Shown in pieces: positions 1 through 5,252 of a stretch of DNA of 5,252 bases. The notes below the pieces were generated by a model. That model searched no databases and was not told the origin of the DNA. It saw nothing but the letters and a program-made list of their open reading frames with translations. A program made the translations under genes and the position numbers. How positions within the stretch are numbered: position 1 is the stretch's first letter; every line of letters starts with the position of its first letter. Source of the DNA: Devosia sp. (GTDB lineage Bacteria > Pseudomonadota > Alphaproteobacteria > Rhizobiales > Devosiaceae); the NCBI GenBank assembly GCA_011322005.1, contig DROE01000244.1, positions 1 through 5,252 on the forward strand, given 5' to 3'.

Positions 1-70
1 CAACGATGGGTGGGTGTCAGCCCTGGAGCTCATTGTTGCGGTTGGCTCGGCTTTTCCAGAGTGCTACAAC
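1..70 (+). CRISPR. Distal end of a type II-C CRISPR array (partial)
   Basis: Bases 35-70 are a 36-nt repeat that begins GTTGCGGTTGG and ends AGTGCTACAAC. The window opens with CAAC, identical to the last four bases of that repeat, so 1-4 is the end of the preceding copy. The 30 bases between (5-34) are a spacer of normal type II length. Only one full repeat is visible, so array identity rests on the 36/30-nt geometry, the position just beyond cas2, and the match of 48-64 to the reverse complement of the tracrRNA anti-repeat at 4828-4844 (17 of 17 bases). Because the tracrRNA reads on the plus strand, the crRNA strand is also plus, making 35-70 the last repeat in the direction of transcription. 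The rest of the array lies left of the window. The spacer target cannot be judged here. Confidence 0.9.
42..70 (+). promoter_or_regulatory. Possible promoter inside the CRISPR repeat
   Basis: The repeat contains TTGGCT (42-47, four of six against TTGACA) and, after exactly 17 bases, TACAAC (65-70, four of six against TATAAT). The second hexamer is preceded by TG plus one base (62-64), which makes an extended -10. In Neisseria type II-C arrays the repeat end, GCTACAAT, is known to act as the -10 of a promoter in every repeat, so each crRNA starts in its own spacer. The same arrangement here is inferred from motif and spacing only. The final C in place of T would weaken it. Confidence 0.45.
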
Positions 71-94
71 CGATCGCAGCATAAGTGACTGAAT

Positions 95-141
95 AAATGG
101 GACAATTTTGATGCTAGAATCGTCAAATTTGTCCCGTTTTT
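95..141. terminator. Bidirectional intrinsic terminator between array and cas operon
   Basis: Bases 99-111 pair with 123-135 in a 13-position stem with a single T-T mismatch (106/128) and an 11-nt loop. A-rich bases 95-98 can extend the pairing into 136-139. On the plus strand the stem is followed by five T (137-141), a good terminator for transcripts leaving the array. On the minus strand it lies directly after the cas2 stop codon and is followed by ATTTATT, a weaker U-rich tail. The position between two converging transcription units fits a shared terminator. It would also absorb the transcript that any promoter in the last repeat would make. Confidence 0.75.
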
Positions 142-143
142 CA

Positions 144-491
144 TCAAAACATCACCAATTGTTCGGGATTTTGGGGCGAATCTGTTCGCCTCGCGCCTCT
201 TAAACAAACAATGTTTTCATATTGCTTGTCGGTAAATTGCAGAATATCGACTTTTCCTTCCGGAGGCATCGCGGCCTCCACTTTTCGAATTATTGCCTGA
301 ACCGCGTCCTTGCCGTTCGTGTGCCGGACATAGACAGAATACTGGGCCATTTCAAAACCATTGTCGAGCAGGAAGTTGCGGAATTGATTGTAGGCGTGCC
401 GCTCTTTCTTTGTTGTTGTCGGCAAATCGAACAGAACCATGACCCACATGAATTTATATCCGCTTAGTTGTGTGAACCGGTTATTCGGCAT
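144..491 (-). CDS. cas2: CRISPR-associated endoribonuclease-fold protein Cas2
   Basis: The 115-residue product is the Cas2 partner of Cas1. Two Cas2 subunits bridge two Cas1 dimers, and the complex inserts new spacers into the array. The sequence shows the Cas2 ferredoxin-fold opening strand WVMVLFDLPT with the conserved aspartate D22, then the type II-C pattern KKERHAYNQFRNFLLDNGF, MAQYSVYVR and ILQFTDKQYENI. Length is normal for the family. The ATG at 491 is chosen because the family begins shortly before the GYKFMWV strand and an AAGGG ribosome site sits 7 nt upstream (499-503). The open frame runs on to 632, but that part is the cas1 gene read in another frame. The start overlaps the cas1 stop by 11 nt, which suggests translational coupling. 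It is the last gene of the operon, with a terminator immediately after it. Assignment is secure. Confidence 0.96.
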   Translation of the reverse strand: MPNNRFTQLSGYKFMWVMVLFDLPTTTKKERHAYNQFRNFLLDNGFEMAQYSVYVRHTNGKDAVQAIIRKVEAAMPPEGKVDILQFTDKQYENIVCLRGARRTDSPQNPEQLVMF

Positions 492-1419
492 TGGTCTGCC
501 CTTGCGAATCCGAAACCAGCGGCAGAGGTGCACCCGGAAGTTCCATAATCTTTTCTTCCCCGAGAAACACCCGGACCAGCGATTGCGCCATCCTGCCCAT
601 ACAGAGTTGCATCGGGCTTGACCCGTGGGCACTATTCAAATCCAGGGACAACACGCCAACCAGTGCCGCCTTGGTGTGCTGATTGAGTTGCAGTTCTTCA
701 TTCCGGGCCTGGCTATCCCGCATTTGGCGTACCGCCTGGTCGATGAAGGGGCGAAAAGGTTCCATAAGATCATCAGCCAGCCGCAGGGCGTCGCCACGGC
801 TCTGATGATGCAATGACAGGGATGGATGGAGCCCGGCGGCCAGAATGGCGCGGGCGCTGGCAGCGCGCAAAATTGTATAGCCATAATTCAGGGCGGCGTT
901 TGCGCCTTCCTCCTGCCTGTCGCGCCTGAAGGTTTCGCCCATAAGGCGCGGCCAATAGCGCCTTGCCGCCTGGGCCTCCTGATTGTCGCTATCGCCGGAT
1001 TTCGTGCGCTCGGCCATTGCCCTTATATCGGCACCATTTAGACCAAATGCCTCCAGCACATCAGCCTGGGCCGTAATTTTTGCTTTCACCAGCTGCGCCC
1101 AGAGGCGTTTCAATAGCGGCTTGTTGGCCACGGCCTGGGCCTGCATATGCAGCCCTTGGGTAAAATGTCCGGAGACCGGCCAGATGACAGAAGCCGGCGA
1201 CTGGTTGGAACCACAAATGACAATGGGAACATTGGCCCTTGACAGTCGCGCGCAGATATTGACCGACAGGCTGGCGCCATGCCCGCGTATTATCAGGGCG
1301 GAAATGTCATCAATGGCGACTTTGCCCGCGGTCTCACCGTTGACTTTGACCGACAAGAATCCCCTTGACACGCTGAGGTGCGCGCCATCCGAGGATATGT
1401 CAATCACGCGGTTTTGCAT
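481..1419 (-). CDS. cas1: CRISPR-associated integrase Cas1 (type II)
   Basis: The 312-residue protein is the metal-dependent integrase that, with Cas2, joins new spacers to the leader end of the array. The N-terminal beta domain covers roughly residues 1-80 and the helical catalytic domain the rest. Metal-binding residues placed by motif are E148 (EAQAARRYW), H204 or H205 (LSLHHQS) and E220 (DLMEPFRP). The stretches GETFRRDR and NAALNYGYTILRAASAR are typical of type II Cas1. The ATG at 1419 is preferred over an in-frame GTG at 1431, because GGGAGGG (1423-1429) is an excellent ribosome site for the ATG and would otherwise be coding. The gene lies 57 nt after cas9 and overlaps cas2, so it is mid-operon. 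No disruption is seen. In type II systems Cas9 also contributes to choosing protospacers with a PAM, so Cas1 probably acts together with the upstream gene product. Confidence 0.97.
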   Translation of the reverse strand: MQNRVIDISSDGAHLSVSRGFLSVKVNGETAGKVAIDDISALIIRGHGASLSVNICARLSRANVPIVICGSNQSPASVIWPVSGHFTQGLHMQAQAVANKPLLKRLWAQLVKAKITAQADVLEAFGLNGADIRAMAERTKSGDSDNQEAQAARRYWPRLMGETFRRDRQEEGANAALNYGYTILRAASARAILAAGLHPSLSLHHQSRGDALRLADDLMEPFRPFIDQAVRQMRDSQARNEELQLNQHTKAALVGVLSLDLNSAHGSSPMQLCMGRMAQSLVRVFLGEEKIMELPGAPLPLVSDSQGQTNAE

Positions 1420-1422
1420 GTT

Positions 1423-1429
1423 CCCTCCC
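1423..1429 (-). promoter_or_regulatory. cas1 ribosome binding site
   Basis: On the minus strand this reads GGGAGGG, and its GGAGG core ends 4 nt before the cas1 ATG. It decides the start at 1419 over the in-frame GTG at 1431. Its GGGAG part is complementary to CTCCC located 12 nt upstream on the same RNA (plus-strand 1442-1446), so the site can be folded into a small hairpin. Confidence 0.75.
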
Positions 1430-1476
1430 ACAAGAATTTTAGGGAGATCACAACGGGGCCGCGAACCCTTTCCGGG

Positions 1477-4400
1477 TTAATCGTAAATCTTAACCACGCC
1501 GGAGGGCGAAACGGTCACGCGTTTTGCCTTGGATTTTTGCAGAGAAGCTGGAGATTTGAAAATATATTTTAGTTCGTCTTGTTTGTCGCGTGTTCGTGCA
1601 TCGACGTTTGCCTCCATGTGCTCAGCCATTGCAATCATTCCGGGTGACAGTTTTGCTATTTGAACAATTATGATTTTCTCCTCATGCTCAATTTGCAAGT
1701 AGTCATTTTTTCGCAACCGCATGATGAGCTTCTGGCCGTTCCGGCCAACGGGCTGTTGCCACCACCTCTCATCCTTGCGCGCCAACTGATAGGCTTGAAA
1801 TGTCGAAATCACCTCACCTGTCCATTTGCCCTTTTCGTTGCGCCAGATGTCGTAGCAATAGTTGCCGTCACCCTTGTAGGCTTTGTATTCAGTGCCCTCC
1901 TTGTCCCTGATTGGGATAACGCGAAGGTTTTCTTCAATCCGCACTTTGTAAACGGGTGGCGTCATCGCTTCGGCAGCAGCAATCAGTGCTTCTTTGAACT
2001 CCCTGCCGCTTAGTCCATAGGTTTCTTCAAGCAGCCCCATCTTGATTTGATGATCACGGATTTTTTCAAGGTCGTTGGGCGATTTGAAACTGTCGCTATC
2101 AAGGGGTTTGCGCGTGACAACTTTTCGAACGCCCTTGTTGTCGGGCTCCCCCTCTTTGCCCTTGGGGATACCGTAAGCGGTGTCATTGTGCATCGCCCCC
2201 TCGATACCGTGATCGGGCTTGTGGCTGACGATGATGTTTCGCACACAATTTTCCACATCGGTGCGAAACTGGCCGCCTTCCCCGCCCCAGGGTGGCGGGG
2301 TGCCTTTCATCAGGCCTTCGGCAAACTTGCTCTCGTTTTCTTTTGCCTTGTCAGATGCTCGCTTGAGCATGGCGCGGTCCGTGCAGGCCACAACAATAGC
2401 GTCAATGGCGTGGTGGCGGTGGTCGTTGCGGTTTTTCTTCTGGGCCTCTGATATTTCAAGATTGTGTCCATGTAGCACGCTGTCCAGCCCCCACTGCCAG
2501 CGCAAATCGGCCGTCAAGCGCCCGTTGACGACCCAGACATGGTTTTGCGATCCCTTAAGGCCCTGCCCGCCATATATGGCTTCCAGATAGGCCTTGGCCA
2601 GACGCGAGATATATTGCGTATCCGTCAGTTGCCGGGCCAGAAAGCCGCCCTCGAAATTTTCATACCTATCCATCGCGTCGGGGGCAAAGCGCCAGCGTTT
2701 GTTGGGCGGCAGTTCAGCTGCGCGCAGGGAGATTTGCTCCCAGTCATAGCCGGTTGGTGAATGGCCAAAGGCCTCATAGGGCGAACGGTTTTTCTTGTCG
2801 CGATTGGCCTGGCGGATGGCCAGGGTCTTGTTGGCGTAACTGTCATCAAAGGTAATCGAAAACGGCAGAATATGCTCAATCTCTACATCGGCTGAAAACA
2901 GCTTTGTTGTTCCGATTTGTTCACCGCTGAACACGCATCTTCCACCAAGAGCTTCCAGATCCTCATAGAGGCGCAGGCGCATGCGGTTGTCATAGCTATC
3001 AGACTGGCGCAATTCCGCGAGGCGTTCGCGTCGCTTGTCGTTGGCCTGCTGGTTGTCCCGCTGGATCTTCTCCAGGTCATTCTTCCCCTTGGCCGACAGC
3101 GGCAGGTCGCGCGCCAGTTCCAGCACGATCTGTTCGGGCGCACCGAAGCGCGCCATCAGATCGTTGACAACCTTGCGTACTTGGTTAAGCGCTACATGCA
3201 CGGTCGGGTTGGCGACCTTGCCATAACGCTTTTCATCAGAATCCTTGGGGTCGCCGCTGCCAAGGGCCACCGATCGCTCAAGGATTTCCCCGTAATAGGG
3301 CAGTTTTTCGTTAAACACTTTATCGGTGCCGAATTGGGAGTGACTGTCAAACCCTGCGCGCTTAACCGCATCGGAGTAAACGATAACCTCCGCTTCCAAT
3401 GGCGGCAATATCCTGTCCAGCGCCAGTTTGCTCAGATTGCCATGACCGGCAACAAGCGGGCAATCGGCAACGCCAAACGCACGCTCTTTATCCAGGCCAT
3501 GCACATCGCACAGCCAGGCAACCAGCCTGTCTTTCTCCTCTTCGTTTATCAGGTGCTCGACAATTTCATCCTGCGTTGCCAGATCAAGCTCAAGCCATTC
3601 GGGTCCCCAGCAGTCCTTCTGCATCAGCCGGGCCGCAGTTTCATCGCCGACCAGGTCCTTGCGTTTTTCCGACTCAGTGTTGAAATGGTCGCGTTCCGAA
3701 AAACCAAGCAGTTTGCGGATTTGGCTGAAGGTGCGCTTGGCGCTTTTGCTTGTTGGGCGCAACAGGCTTTGCACGACAATATCGCGTTGTTCCAGCGTCA
3801 GGGGGACTTGCGCCTCACCGGCGGGGCCGTAGCGGAGGGCATTGACCTCCTGAAAAATTCGGGCCCGCTGGGAAGAAGGCAGAGCCTTTGGAGCACGTTC
3901 CTCTTCAGGGATCAGGGTGCACTTGCCGACAGGCGGAGATTTTAGCAGGCGCTGCCATTCAATGGTATGGCGCAGGTCTTTGCGCGCTTGTTCCATGCGG
4001 GCTTTGGCATCATTGGTGAGATCAGGGTAAAACTCCCGTTGTTTTTTCCAGATCCGGTCGAATTCGTCCACGATCAGTGCGCGAGTCGGATAATAATCAT
4101 ATTGGGATTTGGCGCCGACGCCGCGCGACCGAACCCGTGCCAGAGGTTGCGGTATGCGCTCGCCCTTCCTGGCAGTTTGATTGAACTCAAATGCTTCAAG
4201 CCGCGGGCGGCCGAACAGTTCCCCAAGCGTACGGGCGTTCTTTTCGGCCAATGCCTTTTCGGTCCGGTTTATGGCATCATAGACCTTGCCGCTCTCACTG
4301 TCCTTGCTGTCAGTCTTGCGGTTTGACTTGAACCCGCGCCGCTGGTGCAGATGAAAAATCGCCCGGCCCAACTGATGGGGGGTGATTTTTTCGTCGAGAG

Positions 4401-4749
4401 CCCGGCAACGCAAAATCCACGGGTCGGTTTCGTTCAGGGTGCTGCGTGTGCCCATTTCAAGTTTCTTGCGCGCCTCAATGTCTTTCGGCATCAGGCCGCA
4501 TTCAACCAATTGCCGCATCAGGCGGGCGCTGCGCCGCTTTGACCGGTCGCGGTTCTTGCGCGCCCCGCGCGGTTCGCGTCGTTTGGCAGCATTGGATTGC
4601 TTGTCCTTGGGATTGCGTCCGTCGGAGAAGATGCGCACTCCGCTGTCCATCAGGCCAACAGGTGTCCATGCCTCGCCGTCCTTTTCAAGTTTCAGCGCCG
4701 CCCACCCAAGTGAATTTGTCCCCAGATCTATCCCCAAACGCCAGGTCAT
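1477..4749 (-). CDS. cas9: Type II-C Cas9 RNA-guided DNA endonuclease
   Basis: The 1090-residue effector is guided by crRNA:tracrRNA to cut double-stranded DNA beside a PAM. By motif the domains are: RuvC-I at 1-50 with D8 in GIDLGTNS; the arginine-rich bridge helix at about 51-85; a recognition lobe at about 86-510; RuvC-II with E544 in IVLELAR; HNH at about 590-700 with E625-H626 in EIEHILPF, plus N640 and N649; RuvC-III with H779-H780 and D783 in RHHAIDAIV; and WED and PAM-interacting regions at about 870-1090, including MRLRKNDYLQIEH and RVTVSPSG. All nuclease residues are intact. Size and lack of csn2 place it in II-C, and the sequence resembles the Azospirillum-type Cas9 from memory. 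The frame extends upstream to a TTG at 4776, but the ATG at 4749 is chosen because RuvC-I begins right after it and a G-rich ribosome site precedes it. It is the first gene of the operon, divergent from the tracrRNA. PAM specificity cannot be read from the sequence. Confidence 0.98.
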   Translation of the reverse strand: MTWRLGIDLGTNSLGWAALKLEKDGEAWTPVGLMDSGVRIFSDGRNPKDKQSNAAKRREPRGARKNRDRSKRRSARLMRQLVECGLMPKDIEARKKLEMGTRSTLNETDPWILRCRALDEKITPHQLGRAIFHLHQRRGFKSNRKTDSKDSESGKVYDAINRTEKALAEKNARTLGELFGRPRLEAFEFNQTARKGERIPQPLARVRSRGVGAKSQYDYYPTRALIVDEFDRIWKKQREFYPDLTNDAKARMEQARKDLRHTIEWQRLLKSPPVGKCTLIPEEERAPKALPSSQRARIFQEVNALRYGPAGEAQVPLTLEQRDIVVQSLLRPTSKSAKRTFSQIRKLLGFSERDHFNTESEKRKDLVGDETAARLMQKDCWGPEWLELDLATQDEIVEHLINEEEKDRLVAWLCDVHGLDKERAFGVADCPLVAGHGNLSKLALDRILPPLEAEVIVYSDAVKRAGFDSHSQFGTDKVFNEKLPYYGEILERSVALGSGDPKDSDEKRYGKVANPTVHVALNQVRKVVNDLMARFGAPEQIVLELARDLPLSAKGKNDLEKIQRDNQQANDKRRERLAELRQSDSYDNRMRLRLYEDLEALGGRCVFSGEQIGTTKLFSADVEIEHILPFSITFDDSYANKTLAIRQANRDKKNRSPYEAFGHSPTGYDWEQISLRAAELPPNKRWRFAPDAMDRYENFEGGFLARQLTDTQYISRLAKAYLEAIYGGQGLKGSQNHVWVVNGRLTADLRWQWGLDSVLHGHNLEISEAQKKNRNDHRHHAIDAIVVACTDRAMLKRASDKAKENESKFAEGLMKGTPPPWGGEGGQFRTDVENCVRNIIVSHKPDHGIEGAMHNDTAYGIPKGKEGEPDNKGVRKVVTRKPLDSDSFKSPNDLEKIRDHQIKMGLLEETYGLSGREFKEALIAAAEAMTPPVYKVRIEENLRVIPIRDKEGTEYKAYKGDGNYCYDIWRNEKGKWTGEVISTFQAYQLARKDERWWQQPVGRNGQKLIMRLRKNDYLQIEHEEKIIIVQIAKLSPGMIAMAEHMEANVDARTRDKQDELKYIFKSPASLQKSKAKRVTVSPSGVVKIYD

Positions 4750-4751
4750 GT

Positions 4752-4758
4752 CCCCCCC
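4752..4758 (-). promoter_or_regulatory. cas9 ribosome binding site within a G7 run
   Basis: Seven consecutive G on the minus strand end two bases before the cas9 ATG. This is the only purine-rich stretch near the start, so it probably serves as the Shine-Dalgarno element through G-C and G-U pairs. It is unusual in being a pure homopolymer. Confidence 0.5.
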
Positions 4759-4784
4759 GAAATTACCGACCAACAAGATTGAAG

Positions 4785-4813
4785 TTGAACTTAGCAGATA
4801 ATTGCGCTAAACA
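4785..4813 (+). promoter_or_regulatory. Candidate tracrRNA promoter
   Basis: TTGAAC (4785-4790) and TAAACA (4808-4813) are separated by 17 bases and would start RNA near 4820, just before the anti-repeat. An alternative -10, GATAAT (4797-4802, five of six), has no good -35 at the right distance but would start RNA near 4809. Both place the start just before the anti-repeat, as expected for a short tracrRNA form. The region faces the cas9 gene, so the two units share this intergenic stretch. The hexamers are weak, so exact placement is uncertain. Confidence 0.35.
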
Positions 4814-4821
4814 GGAATCGC

Positions 4822-4858
4822 ATTTTGGCACTCTGGAAAAGCCGGGCTTTCCGTTAAC
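4822..4858 (+). repeat. Degenerate CRISPR repeat: tracrRNA anti-repeat
   Basis: Bases 4828-4844 are the exact reverse complement of repeat bases 48-64 (17 of 17). Further right, 4845-4858 continues to pair with the first 13 repeat bases: the differences are G-U-compatible changes (4845, 4848 and 4854), a two-base internal mismatch (4849-4850) and one extra base near 4855. Leftward, 4822-4827 pairs only partly with the repeat end. Pairing over essentially the full repeat, with an interruption in the middle of the 5' half, is typical of repeat:anti-repeat duplexes. Confidence 0.9.
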
Positions 4859-4902
4859 AAGGACAATGTCCTTTTTTTGGATAGTCCACAAAATGTATTT
4901 TG

Positions 4903-4943
4903 CGAAGGCAAGCAGTCCTTTGGGGCAGGTTGCCTTCGTTTTT
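4903..4943 (+). terminator. Intrinsic terminator of the tracrRNA
   Basis: CGAAGGCAA (4903-4911) pairs perfectly with TTGCCTTCG (4930-4938), a 9-bp stem enclosing 18 nt in which TCC and GGG can add a small inner stem. Five T follow (4939-4943). It is the strongest plus-strand terminator in the window and lies 45 nt after the anti-repeat. Confidence 0.85.
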
Positions 4944-5252
4944 CGCTTTCAGCGTCTGTGCGGACCCAGAAACGGATGTCAGGCCAATCCAGTATCTGCC
5001 GGGCCGCCAATGACCTTCCCGGGATTTTGGCGGGAGCAGTTGCTTTTCCGGCCCTTGTGGTGAAGCGTGAAGCGCCTTGGAAGGGGCTGCGTGAGGGCGG
5101 TGAACGGTTTTGATTTGTGGCACGGCCATCGGATGGGACAAGGATGGTCCGGCCTTGTGTTGCACGGTGTGCCAAATGAAGCTGCGTGCAGCAGCAGCCG
5201 GGGAAAAGCCAACCCGGTCCGAAACGATCACAGCCTATTGGGGGATGGTGCC
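4944..5252. other. Right flank with no supportable gene
   Basis: Open frames of 40-125 codons exist here on both strands, but none has a recognisable motif, and the long ones run through the tracrRNA or its terminator. The plus-strand frame from ATG 4976 to 5113 (45 codons) has a short hydrophobic stretch, LPGILAGAVAFPALVV, but no clear ribosome site. Another frame is open from 5064 to the window edge, without similarity I know. Small features seen are a tandem TGAAGCG (5061-5074) and a GCTGC-GT-GCAGC palindrome within 5180-5200. The stretch may hold the remnant or the edge of a neighbouring gene. Confidence 0.4.

Larger units (their letters stand above)
4815..4943 (+). ncRNA. tracrRNA of the type II-C system
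   Basis: This RNA pairs with the repeat portion of precursor crRNA, allows its processing and anchors the guide in Cas9. The anti-repeat spans about 4822-4858. It is followed by a perfect 6-bp stem with a 3-nt loop (AAGGAC, AAT, GTCCTT; 4859-4873), which is the likely nexus. Next comes an A/U hairpin, CAAAA-TGTA-TTTTG (about 4889-4902 with flanking bases), and then a 9-bp terminator stem. The order anti-repeat, nexus, hairpin, terminator on one strand fixes the direction as plus, the same as the array and opposite to cas9. The 5' end is approximate and depends on the promoter. The seven T after the nexus stem (4872-4878) could yield a shorter isoform ending there. Location upstream of cas9 is common for II-C systems. 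Confidence 0.85.

Noticed and set aside
492..632. N-terminal extension of the cas2 reading frame
   Set aside because: The extra 47 codons lie inside the cas1 C-terminus and do not resemble Cas2. A good ATG with AAGGG upstream exists at 491.
2917..3945. 342-codon open frame on the plus strand
   Set aside because: It is antisense to the middle of cas9, has no recognisable domain, and arises from the codon composition of the real gene.
4774..4776. TTG start for cas9 giving nine extra residues
   Set aside because: No ribosome site precedes it, and the RuvC-I strand follows directly after the ATG at 4749 as in other Cas9 proteins.
4822..4858. Minus-strand tracrRNA reading toward cas9
   Set aside because: No nexus or terminator follows on that strand, while the plus strand has both, and the repeat start GTTGCGG agrees with the plus crRNA orientation.
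4446..5063. 205-codon plus-strand open frame
   Set aside because: It begins antisense to cas9 and crosses the tracrRNA and its terminator, and the product is low-complexity basic sequence without a family motif.
4877..5113. 78-codon plus-strand frame with a hydrophobic segment
   Set aside because: The first start is a TTG inside the tracrRNA, the internal ATG at 4976 lacks a ribosome site, and no family is recognised; at best it is a gene remnant.
4807..5231. Overlapping minus-strand open frames of 122 and 125 codons
   Set aside because: They overlap each other in different frames, contain the tracrRNA terminator sequence, and have no recognisable motif or clear ribosome site.

Overview
The window is almost entirely a type II-C CRISPR-Cas locus, read from the distal end of its CRISPR array (left edge) through cas2, cas1 and cas9 to a tracrRNA gene and a short gene-poor flank (right edge). 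The three cas genes lie on the minus strand in the order cas9-cas1-cas2. There is no csn2 or cas4, which together with a Cas9 of about 1090 residues defines subtype II-C. The Cas9 resembles, from memory, the Azospirillum-type alphaproteobacterial II-C Cas9s (RuvC-I GIDLGTNS, RuvC-III DHRHHAIDA, C-terminal RVTVSPSG). An alphaproteobacterial host is therefore likely, but the species cannot be named from this sequence.

Layout: bases 1-4 are the last four bases of a CRISPR repeat, 5-34 a 30-nt spacer, and 35-70 a full 36-nt repeat that is the last one before the cas operon. Bases 95-141 form a long hairpin with a U tract that can terminate both the array (read rightwards) and the cas operon (read leftwards). 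cas2 (144-491) overlaps the end of cas1 (481-1419) by 11 nt. cas1 is separated by 57 nt from cas9 (1477-4749). The cas9 upstream region is shared with a divergent tracrRNA gene on the plus strand: an anti-repeat complementary to the array repeat (17-nt uninterrupted core, 4828-4844), a short stem-loop, an A/U hairpin and a strong intrinsic terminator ending about 4943. The remaining 309 bases to the right edge hold no gene I can support.

How the parts work together: Cas1 and Cas2 form the spacer-integration complex. The array is transcribed rightwards, perhaps from promoters carried inside each repeat. The tracrRNA pairs with the repeat part of the crRNA precursor, and Cas9 uses the duplex as guide for cutting DNA with its HNH and RuvC sites. 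All catalytic residues of Cas9 and Cas1 that can be located by motif are present, so the locus looks intact. The system class is known. What deserves attention is its RNA and regulatory architecture and the probably uncharacterised Cas9 orthologue.
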